Part shown: positions 1 through 12,200 of the stretch, piece after piece | How positions within the stretch are numbered: position 1 is the first letter of the stretch | How the letters are laid out: every line of letters begins with the position of its first letter | Source of the DNA: Chrysomallon squamiferum | Taxonomy: Eukaryota > Mollusca > Gastropoda > Neomphalida > Peltospiridae | NCBI GenBank assembly: GCA_012295275.1 | Contig: CM022672.1 | Location: forward strand, 35,197,076-35,261,075 | DNA: 64,000 nucleotides | Reading direction: 5' to 3' | Program-made: the position numbers and the translations under genes | The notes under the pieces: model-generated | What the model was told of the DNA's origin: nothing | Database searches by the model: none | Seen by the model: the letters and a program-made list of their open reading frames with translations, nothing else

Positions 1-1393
<1,393 letters not shown>

Positions 1394-1472
1394 CATATCC
1401 AGCTTTTGTCTGTCCTGGCTGCAAAATCAAACAACAAACTAGAAACTGAAGACTTATCCAGCATTCAGCCAT
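1394..1472 (-). CDS. signal-peptide exon of lectin-EGF receptor copy 0 (rest outside window)
   Basis: This first coding exon reads MAECWISLQFLVCCLILQ and continues to a Gly-Tyr end, giving 26 codons plus one base. A hydrophobic core (ISLQFLVCCLIL) makes it a typical secretory signal peptide. It stops at a clear donor (G|GTAAGTTATA), leaving a phase-1 junction. The same 79-bp exon recurs at 15879-15957 and 36759-36837 with only a few substitutions, so this is the first exon of a third tandem paralogue. No lectin, EGF or transmembrane exon of this copy is in the window, because intron 1 runs off the left edge. The Met at 1472 was chosen by alignment with the other two copies. Whether the copy is functional cannot be judged here. 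Confidence 0.8.
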
Positions 1473-2384
1473 AGTGAAAATGTTTCGTAGACAAACACAC
1501 CAGGAAGTAAAACTGCGAGTTGAGACAAGACTCATTGTTATGACTCACAAGTAGAAAAGACAAAAACACCATGTAATATATTCTGGTACAAAGTTCATAC
1601 AATTTGAAAACTGAGTGTTTCTGTTAAATTAAACACACTAAGGTTAAATTTGGATCTAGGAAAAGACGTTTTACTCGTTCTGTAATTAGGTCACAACTGA
1701 CAGAAATCTTTTCACATACATTATCTTATCAGACTGGTGTCGCAATATCCCTGTATTGTCAACTGTGATGTTTGTAACTGTGCGTGTGAGTGCGTGTGTG
1801 TACACATCACAGAATACTGCTGAATTCATCTAATAATAAAATAAAAAGCTGAACTGTTTGTTTGTTTTAGAGCGATTGACTCAAACTACGGCTATGTCGT
1901 CAGTGTTCATGCGATAAAACAGACAATAATAATAAAAATTGAAGTATTTACTGTAATATAAAAATATTATTAATACACCAAGGTATATGAAAAGAAAGCC
2001 ACTATGATACTTAATCTTGTACTTCGCCGTAAGTTTTCTTTCAGACATAACAGAGGACTAGGTCGAGTGTAGTGAAAACAGATCAGTTGACTCTTCTATA
2101 ACGAGACAAACGTTTGAAGTTAAGAGGTCAGTGTTTAATGTCATTTACATCGTGTATCTAGGACACGCATGACTGGATACATGTATAAAACAAGCTATGG
2201 GAGTTTCCCCATTAATGAGTAATCTCTTCCTATTACAATGACAGTATGCTAGTCTGCTGTTACTTCTTTTTATTATCATATGCACTGCACACAGTGTGTG
2301 TATGTAGTTTTGTGTATGCGTGTGTGGGTGTGTCTATGTGTGTGTTTAGCACTGAACTAGACTCTGCACGTAGATAATATTCAT
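1473..2384. other. 5' flank of copy 0
   Basis: Noncoding. It aligns loosely with the 5' flanks of copies 1 and 2 and contains the conserved block annotated at 2011-2145. The segment 1910-1990 is also shared with 16920-17010 and with the flanks of the element inserted at 37381-38178. Confidence 0.7.
2011..2145 (-). promoter_or_regulatory. conserved upstream block (copy 0)
   Basis: About 135 bp, nearly identical to 17041-17170 and 38221-38357, each located 0.6-1.5 kb upstream of a signal-peptide ATG. The neighbouring sequence is much more diverged. It is either a promoter/enhancer or an untranslated first exon; the sequence alone does not decide. Confidence 0.5.
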
Positions 2385-2480
2385 CATCTCACAAATCTCG
2401 TCAAATGCCGATGTCGAGAATCGAACGAAAGACACTCGAAGGTGGATGACGTTACCACGCGGCCGTCAAGTCAGCCTTGA
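2385..2480 (-). mobile_element. tRNA-derived SINE-like remnant
   Basis: On the minus strand, GGCCGCGTGGTAACG resembles a Pol III A box and CGTTCGATTCTCG resembles a B box, with roughly tRNA-like spacing. It abuts a long TG-rich tail. It cannot be a functional tRNA, because no full cloverleaf is visible. Family unknown. Confidence 0.45.
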
Positions 2481-2484
2481 ATGT

Positions 2485-2656
2485 GTGTGTGTAGTTTTGT
2501 GATTTGTGTGTGAGTATATATGTGTGTGTGTGTGTGTGTGTATATATGTGTTTGTGTGTGTGTAGTTTTGTGATTTGTGTGTGGGTATATATGTGTGTGT
2601 GTGTGTGTGTGTATATATGTGTTTGTGTGTGTGTAGTTTTGTGATTTGTGTGTGGG

Positions 2657-2695
<39 letters not shown>

Positions 2696-2935
2696 TTGTG
2701 TGTGTGTAGTTTTGTGATTTGTGTGTGGGTATATATGTGTGTGTGTGTATATGTGTGTGTGTAGTTTTGTGTGTGTTTATGTGTATGGGTGTGTTTGTGT
2801 GTGTGTGTATGTGTGTGTGTATATATGTGTGTGTGTGTGTATCTGTTTGTGTATATATACGTGTGCGTGTGTGTGCGTGTGTATATATATGTGTGCGTGT
2901 GTATGTGTGTGTATATATATGTGTGTGTGTGTAAA
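2485..2935. repeat. TG-rich minisatellite, ~71-bp higher-order unit
   Basis: Units marked by TAGTTTTGTGATTTGTG recur about every 71-72 bp (near 2491, 2562, 2633 and 2705). Each consists mostly of TG and TATA microsatellite. The open frames across it are low-complexity artefacts. Confidence 0.9.
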
Positions 2936-3199
2936 ATGATAGTAAATATTTACTTAATAGTAACCAAACTATACAAATGTCAGATTATAGGACTTGACAT
3001 ATTAATTACTAAAGTCTGTAGCCTTAACATTGGACATAGATCAGATCTGTTTTAAAGTGAGTTGAAGTTTATAAATTACCGTAGTAAATATACAACAGTA
3101 ATGTGAATTAAAATAAAAATGAAAGTTTTTATGTATGTATGCATGTGTATGTATGAGCATCTATCTGTGTGCGTACGTACTTGTATTATGTCTATGGGG

Positions 3200-3236
<37 letters not shown>

Positions 3237-4544
3237 AGTGTATACATTATGTGTGTGCCTGTTTATGTACATATATAAATACACAACACACACATATACA
3301 TACTCGTCTACATGATACCTTTATGCACATATAAAAGAATTTCACTTGTTTGAAAATATATTTAATGAAAGATTGGTTCCGATCAAATAATTGTATATAG
3401 AATCATTGATTAAAGCTAAAGTAAAGATATAAACACACAAACCTGTCTTGTCTGGACTATCAATGTTATTTTACTTGGAATCGCCTATCACTAAATGTGT
3501 GTTATTTTATATACTTCATGTGTGAGTACTGTTTCAATTAATCAAAGACTTCATGGTAAATAATTCTGAAATAGGACTTGTTAAGATTATGAGATCACAA
3601 ATTAGTATTTGCGATTCTGTATGACAGCAAATATTATATATTTTTTATAAATAAAGGTCTTTAAATCTTAGTTTTGATACCGTTTGAAAATACCCTGAAT
3701 ACATTAAATATCTTGTAAATCTTCTGTAAATATTAAAAAAGAAAAATAGATCTGTTTATTTGTGAGCCACCTCACAGTTATTAAACATAAAAGAAAATAA
3801 GGCAGATATAGAGAAAAAAATAGACAGCTGTAACATTTTACATAAATCACTTTATCAGGATATATGTAGTTGCGATAAAAGATTTTGTGTAGCTTTTAAG
3901 AAACAAAGAAATGAGAATTATTCGCCGAGGATTGATTTCTGTATTCAAAGCAATACAACCATTATAAATCACTCTGAACTGCTTTTACTCCGTTCATAAT
4001 AACATAGCACTTACAAACTCATGTTTATCATAATAATCTACATCTTGTTGGTTTATTAATCTTTGACATAAATTCATGAGTTCTTCTAACTGGTCTGTGT
4101 CAGCTATGCGGCCGCGATGAACATAAACAAAGTAATAGTTTTAGTTTACTGTGTTTCGTTTGATTAAATCTTTACTAACTGGTTAGTGTCAATCTGTACA
4201 ATTTACTCTTGATCAGACTATGTGAGTCATCATACTGACTCTCAGATGAATAAAATTAGTCTCTTTCTTGTATTATTGTAACGTTTACTCTATTTCATCA
4301 GCGTTACAATATTTATGTGAATCATTATCTTGTGTCTCAAATAAATTAGATTAGTCTCTACTCTTATATTAAACTACTCAGTGAAACGTATTCACAATTC
4401 CACAAAATATGCTACACTAATACTTGGTTATGTTTATTTCCAACGTAAAATATTACAATACTTTCAGTTCTCAGCTGAACTCCAACTGTTTATAACAAAG
4501 ATAATGAAGAACATCTGAGCAGTAAAGAACTGTTGTGATGATAT
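2936..4544. other. intergenic; 3' flank of copy 1
   Basis: No gene recognised. Positions 3120-3330 are TA/TG/ATGT microsatellite-rich. From about 3985 the sequence is collinear with 20655 onward, the 3' flank of copy 2, so the paralogue unit extends at least that far. Confidence 0.65.
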
Positions 4545-4800
4545 TAATATATAAATAACTTACTGTTCTAATGAGACTGTGTTACTAAATATTCACAATG
4601 AATATATAAATAATTTACTATTCTAACGAGACTGTTACTAAATATTCACGACGAATACATAAATAATTTACTGTTCAAACGAGACTGAGTTACTAAATAT
4701 TCACAATGAATACGTAAATAATTTACTATTCTAACGAGACTGTTACTAAATATTCACAATGAATACATAAATAACTTACTGTTCTAACTAAATTCACAAT
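4545..4800. repeat. ~55-bp tandem repeat in the 3' flank of copy 1
   Basis: Four to five copies of a unit with the landmarks TATTCACAATGAATACATAA and TTCTAACGAGACTGT. The same unit is expanded to about 11 copies downstream of copy 2 (21250-21880). Confidence 0.9.
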
Positions 4801-4874
4801 GAGGCTCTCTGTTAAACTGGAATTGTCCAGGCATCTAGAAATCCATTTACATGTCTCTTATATATAAACATATA

Positions 4875-5184
4875 TTACTGTTTTATTTTTTCATATGGAG
4901 ATCCCTGTTCAGCAACATCAATATCTAGTTTATCATAATCGTGTATTTCTTGAGTATTGAGTTGTTCTTGATGTGAAGTGTTTACATAACTTGTCTCCGC
5001 ATCACCTGATGAAACTGTTTGAGTGTCACTGTGATTTGATGGTTTGATGATATTGACGTCTTCATCAAATGCTTCATATAATGATGACGGAGTAGTTGCT
5101 GTCCTTGTAAGAGTGTTGTCTTGTTTAGCAAATGATGCTGAATGTTCATTAGAAGACTGTCGTTTTCGTATAATCAGAGCCATT
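4875..5184 (-). CDS. copy 1 exon: cytoplasmic tail with ITAM-like motif
   Basis: The acceptor CAG lies directly before 5184. The exon starts after Ile-Arg of the membrane exon with MALIIRKRQ, a basic stop-transfer stretch. The tail is acidic and Ser/Thr-rich. It contains YVNT (a Grb2-type YxN motif, Tyr codon at 4986-4988) and ends with YDKL-x10-YEKI (4884-4937). This fits the ITAM consensus YxxL/I-x(6-12)-YxxL/I. A TAA stop at 4875-4877 follows. The tail is open from end to end here, unlike its counterpart in copy 2. Predicted partners would be Src-family kinases and a Syk/Shark-type tandem-SH2 kinase, by analogy with Draper. Confidence 0.82.
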
Positions 5185-8100
5185 CTGAAAATGTATTCAT
5201 TTTTACATTATCAGTTAGTAAGTGCAAATTTTATAGAATTAAAATATAATACATTCTTTGATCAGTTATAAAGATGTGCCTGCAATATTTCATTATACTA
5301 TTATATTTATGATCAAAAAGAACAAATACTGAACAGTTATTGTTCGAGTTCAAACTAAAATAAAATGTTATAGTCAGGTATATTATACACAATTAATGTG
5401 GTTGGAGAATCTGTCAGCATTTTTACCTGATATTAAAAACAACGGCTACTACGAGAAGCAAAGTCAGTACAGCTGTGACGACTGACAAAGCCGTTGTAGT
5501 TGATGCTCCTGTAGATTTCACTTCTTGAGTGGAGTCTGGAAAAAATGATTCTTAAAATTAATAACCGTAAACGAAAAATCAGTAAATAAATAAATAAATA
5601 AAGATAGGAATTAAGATGAAATATTTTGTAAAAAAAAAAATATATTAAAGAAGAATATTTTAGAGTACATAAAAAGTTGGAGGTAAATATTTTAATTTAA
5701 AACGTTTTTTATAAAATTACTAAAAACATTTCCGTCAATAGTTTTATCACGTACATTTCTATTTATTATTATTGCACAGATAATACATAAGTAATTCACT
5801 GTTGTAACGAGACTGTTACTAAATATTTACAATGATTGCAGAAGTCAGTTACTGTTCTTCCATTCTATGTTTATCATATCTTCCATTCAATGTTGATTTA
5901 AAAAATAACACATTAAAGAAACTTTTAAACAACACATTGAAAGGTTGTTTCAGAATCTACAAAAAGGTCAAAAAGGTTTTCACACTAATTATTTGCAAAG
6001 ACTACGGTGTTTTATCTTATGTTATAATGCCATTGTAATATTTGTTAGTCTTGATTAAAATAAAATTAACAGAAGTAACAGGTCATTTTTGGCATCCATT
6101 ATGAACACTCTCCAAACTGTCACATGATGTACACTGTGAAAGACTGTGACGATTTTGAAAATATTTGATACAAGTATAAACCTAAGTTACAGATGGTGGA
6201 CATGCTGGAGTAAGAAGAATTGTACATAAAGTAAACATTAAAATAAACAAAAACTTGTTGTTACAAATGTTTACAGTCTGGCATTAATAATTCGTACTTT
6301 AATATTTTGAAATTCATTTGTAATAAAATAACAAATCTAATATGTTACTGACAGACCATCCATTCCACTGATATACAGAACAAATAATTATACAACAAAT
6401 TACAATACAATACAATACAGTTCCAGATACTATTCTCCTACAAATACTACAAGTCAGGAACAAATGTATGCATTCTCTGTTAAAATAAATCAATTTATAT
6501 AAATAAAACTCTAAAATATGAAATTTTAGAATTTTTACAATCATTAAAAACAAGATGAAAACGACATGAACATTTTTTATTATTATTATTGTTTCGTCAT
6601 TTACACTGGGACTATAAAAAGTAAAAAGTTCAAGGAAAAATGTGTAAAACTTTGTGGATATTTCCTTTATTTCGTGTTTTGTTTTTTAACCTTATCAATT
6701 ATGTAATATTTGTTCAATCTTTGTCACTCTGTTGAAATGATTTGGTTTGTTATATTAAAGATGTTTAGCCAATCAATCATACTGTGGTACTAACACGTCA
6801 TATACTTCAGTCATGTCAGCTTTAACTACTTATTTTATATTTATCTCTACAATCAGTTCCTGCCCAACCAGTCAGACAACCATCATTAAATTTTCCGTTT
6901 GTGTGATTACAGCTTTGATCTCCTGTACAGTGTCGATCTCGACACTTTAGTGAATAAGTTAATATTTAGAAAACAATAAGTTAATATTTAGAAATAATTA
7001 TCAATTTAGGAATAAATACTACGTACACCAGAATGAGCAAACAAACAAATACTAATTTTGAGTTTTCAGTTTTCACCTTGAGAACAGTCAGGTTCTAACC
7101 ATCCTGGTTGACAACCTCCGATACACTGACCAGTCTTTGTGTCACACGTTGATGTGTTCAGACAATGACGTTCAGAACACTGCTTCTTACAACCAGATCC
7201 ATAGGTCACTTCTTTAACACATTCTGAAATATACAAAAGTAATTACATGTTATTTTTTCATTAAATTCAGAAGAACTTTTCTTTTCAGAAAATCCTGAAT
7301 TACATTAACAAACTGGTGTCCAATTTATATATGTTTGACTAATATGTTTACTTAAAAATAATTCATCTTTTTTATCTCTAATAACGTTTTCGTTTCAAGT
7401 TATACAGTAACAAATGAAATATTATTTCTGGTAAACGGTCAGAGAGGAAAAAACAATTAATTATTTCCAAAGTCGTAATTATTTTATTTAATGTAATAAT
7501 GCTATTATTATATTTGTCAATCCACACTGAAATACATTTAGTAGAAGCAATAGATAATTAGGCCTGACTGAAATACATTTATTATTTTATAGATAATAAG
7601 ATACCTTGACTGCAGTCTCTTTCTTTCCAGCCTTGCTGACATCCACTAACACCACAGTCTCCGTACTTTTTATCACAGGCTGCATACTGAGAAGCACAGT
7701 GACGATCTTTGCAACTTTTGTTACAATTATAACCATAAGTTACAGACTGCGTACATGCTGAAACAGGAAGAATACTTATAATAAATGACAGACATATTTA
7801 GAATCTGACATGAATTTTTTGGTGTTTACATCACATCATAGATTTACAACTCATAGCAATAAAACAAATTGATTTTCCTAAGATTATGTAACGAATCCCT
7901 CCCGACTATGCCATACTAAACCTCATCATAGATTTACAGCTGAAAACAATAACACATATTTATATACATATATACGTAAAAAGTAACGAACTCTCCCGAC
8001 TATAACCGAATAAAACTATAACAAGATATGCAGGTTTCTGTTGAAAATATCAAAACGGAGCAGATTCCAAGATTACTCACTGAAGAGTTAAATTTAAAAA

Positions 8101-9183
8101 AACTCATATATATGTATATGAAGATTATAATTACATTAAAATATATTCTTCATACCAGATGGCATACCTTTCTTTTTCTTTAAGTGTTGTTAAATTTCCA
8201 TTCGTTAATTATATCAATCACATAATTTTATTCTTTCTAAATAAATACAAAATTAATAATGATATCACCTTGAATACAATCTGTTCCATTCCATCCTGCC
8301 TGACATCTGCTAGTACCACAGTCTCCAGTTTTTACATCACAGGACGGATTTGCTGCAGCACAATGGCGATATCTGCAACGTTTACTACAATTTGGTCCAT
8401 AGTTGTCATCTTGTATATATGCTGTAACAAAAACAAATAAATAAATAAATAAAAAATAAAAACAATAGAAGCCTCGTTTCCGTTAAGCCACAAAGAAAAC
8501 AAATATTTGTATTTTTTTCTTAGTAGAATACTGCTGCATTAAAATATTTTCAGGGCTAATCAGTAACTAATTCAGAAAAGCATGATCAACAAAAAAACTA
8601 TTTGGTACACACCTTGAGTACAATCAGTTCCACTCCAACCAGCTTGACATCCTCCAGTACAAGACCCAGTCTGTGTGTCACAGGGAGAGGAAACAGCACA
8701 GTGTCGTTTATTACATGACTTGTCACAGTTAGAACCATACAGACCAGTCTGACATACTGAAAAATATTTACACTCTCTTTAAAACAGTGACTTGTCACAG
8801 TTAGAAACATACACACCAGTCTGACATACTCCAAACTATTTACACTCTATTTAAAACAGTCACTTGTCACAGTTAGAACCATACAGACCAGTCTGACATA
8901 CTGAAAAATATTTACACTCTCTTTAAAACAGTGATTCATGAAAGAGTAAAGAAGATATGTGAATAATATTTGTTAAATTATAAAACTGGTTGAACAATCA
9001 GAAAAAATGTCAGTTCAAATCAGAGTTACATAGACATTTTAAACCTGTTTTTGTTCTTGTTTTGTTAATATATTTTTCTTTTTACGATAATAATAATAAT
9101 AATAAAAATATTAATAATATCAACAAATACAACAACAACCACAACAACCACATAATAATAATAATAATAACAACAATAATAAC

Positions 9184-9228
<45 letters not shown>

Positions 9229-12200
9229 AAAGTAAAGAAATGTATTAGGAAAGTGTTTAAAAGTCGAGGATTAGTATTAAGTATCTTTTTTCAACAATGT
9301 TTTGTTAAGGTATCTTCCAATTTGTTACACATCCCATTTATAGCAGCACACGTCATGGTGGAGTGAAATACTAATCATACATCTTCTACCTACCATGAAA
9401 CAATTTTCTCTTCTTCCTGTGGTTACATAGTCAGCTCAGTGAATAACTAACACTTTGGAAACATGAACAGAAATATGTGTTCACATCCATTTACTATGAA
9501 TTCAGTCACACAACACAATAATAAAATGAATTATCACATCACATTTGGCATATACACTTTTTATATGTTTTACATTTTCTACTGAGCTTCTGCAATTGCA
9601 ATAAGCGATATCGGAGTATTTATTATTAATGACAAATATCATTAATATTGTATTGAATTACCGTAGACTTCCACTTCTACAAAGTCCAGTGCTGTCGATT
9701 GTCCATTATCTGTTCCTTGATAAACAGTCACATATCTAGCGTTGACGTTACAAGTGATGTTCACAATTTCAGGAATATCAGTTCCATCTTTTCTACCAGT
9801 AACAGTACCACACAGATGTCCTGTGTTAGACTGTCTCGCTGCTGTGTTAGCATAAACCTGTACACCATTTCTTCTCCATTTATCTAAATTAGATACAATT
9901 CAGTGTTACAAGTACTTAGAAGTTTGAATCAGTATGAGAACTAGGACTACAGTCACACCAAGCAATGAAATACAATTCATTCATACTTTTACTAATAAAT
10001 TAAAATAAGAAAAAGAAAGTAATGCAATAAGAAAAACCAAACTTAAAACAAAAATCCCTCTCAAGAAAAGCAAGTAAAAAAACGAAAAACAAATACCCCA
10101 AAATAATTAAAATAAATAAATAAATAAACTAAATAAAATAAAATAATTAAATAAAAATGAAAAAAAAATAAGATACTAAATGTAAAATAAAAATACAATA
10201 ACAATAATAAAAAAAGCATTCATTTTACATATATTGTATTTGTTATTCACCAGTTTCACCAGGAGAAAATTTTTACCAGTGACATACTAGAAATAAGAAA
10301 GTTTTACAAATCAGTCTACTGTTCTTTTCCGATTTCAACTTCATAAATTCTAAATTATCCAAGGATTGGCTTATTTGAGAAGGCGCAGCAAATAGCAAAA
10401 ACAAACTGCAAAATTTTATCTAAATAAATAAAAAATGTTACTGTCTAAGATACTTGAGATATAGTAAGTAAATAAGTTAGTAAAATAAATAAATAAATGC
10501 GTGTATAGAAATTATAATTTCATGAACAAAGTTTCAGAATAATATTAATGAATAAAGTTAATGTTTACAAACTGAGTCGTCAAAACTTGTTTAAACAGAG
10601 GTCACATTAAGAAGTGTTCAGACATGCCTGGACTCTGCTCATCGCAGTACTGTGATCTTGTTAAAATGTGGTTACTACAACTGATTTACTCTGTCTACAG
10701 TCAAACTGTGGAAACATAAACTTAACCAACTATTTTCGGCTAAAATATGGATTAGTGCATTTTGAAACAACAACAACACGAAAACAAACAAAAAACCGAA
10801 CATTGACAGCAATAAATCAATAATCTGATAAAGACAAACTTTAGCTAATTTAATAATATGTAACACGCCGAAATAAAAAAAATAAAATGTATGAAACATC
10901 GATGTCCATCTCTCACACAAACGTCATAATTACTACTTCATCTTTTATATTCATAATTAAATTTTCATACTTACTGTCATTTCTGAAATATATTTTAACT
11001 TCATGAATAAAGTAAGTTTTTTCTAAATCTACTTCCCACCACGTGTAAGACTGGTTTGTAGCTGTGTGTATAACTCTACTTCCCACCACGTGTAAGACTG
11101 GTTTGTAGCTGTGTGTATAACTCTACTTCCCACCACGTGTAAGACTGGTTTGTATCTGTGTGTATAACTCTACTTCCCACCACGTGTAAGACTGGTTTGT
11201 AGCTGTGTGTATAACTCTACTTCCCACCACGTGTAAGGCTGGTTTGTATCTGTGTGTATAACTCTACTTCCCACCACGTGTAAGACTGGTTTGTAGCTGT
11301 GTGTATAACTCTACTTCCCACCACGTGTAAGACTGGTTTGTATCTGTGTGTATAACTCTACTTCCCACCACGTGTAAGACTGGTTTGTAGCTGTGTGTAT
11401 AACTCTACTTCCCACCACGTGTAAGGCTGGTTTGTATCTGTGTGTATAACTCTACTTCCCACCACGTGTAAGACTGGTTTGTGTCTGTGTGTATAACTCT
11501 ACTTCCCACCACGTGTAAGACTGGTTTGTGTCTGTGTGTATAACTCTACTTCCCACCAAGTGTAAGACTGGTTTGTATCTGTGTGTATAACTCTACTTCC
11601 CACCACGTGTAAGACTGGTTTGTAGCTGTGTGTATAACTCTACTTCCCACCACGTGTAAGACTGGTTTGTGTCTGTGTGTATAACTCTACTTCCCACCAC
11701 GTGTAAGACTGGTTTGTATCTGTGTGTATAACTCTACTTCCCACCACGTGTAAGACTGGTTTGTGTCTGTGTGTATAACTCTACTTCCCACCACGTGTAA
11801 GACTGGTTTGTGTCTGTGTGTATAACTCTACTTCCCACCAAGTGTAAGACTGGTTTGTATCTGTGTGTATAACTCTACTTCCCACCACGTGTAAGACTGG
11901 TTTGTAGCTGTGTGTATAACTCTACTTCCCACCACGTGTAAGACTGGTTTGTGTCTGTGTGTATAACTCTACTTCCCACCACGTGTAAGACTGGTTTGTA
12001 TCTGTGTGTATAACTCTACTTCCCACCACGTGTAAGACTGGTTTGTGTATGTGTGTATAACTCTACTTCCCACCACGTGTAAGTCTGGTTTGTGTATGTG
12101 TGTATAACTCTACTTCCCACCACGTGTAAGTCTGGTTTGTATCTGTGTGTATAACTCTACTTCCCACCACGTGTAAGACTGGTTTGTATCTGTGTGTATA

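Noticed and set aside
2030-2055. GTAAGTTTTCTTTCAG as a mini-intron on the plus strand of the conserved upstream block
   Set aside because: Only 16 bp, far below a workable intron length. Chance juxtaposition of donor- and acceptor-like strings.
2385-2480. Functional tRNA gene
   Set aside because: Only A- and B-box-like segments are visible; stems do not pair into a cloverleaf. Kept as a SINE remnant.
2719-3334. Cys/Val-rich ORFs
   Set aside because: Read through TG and TATG microsatellites.
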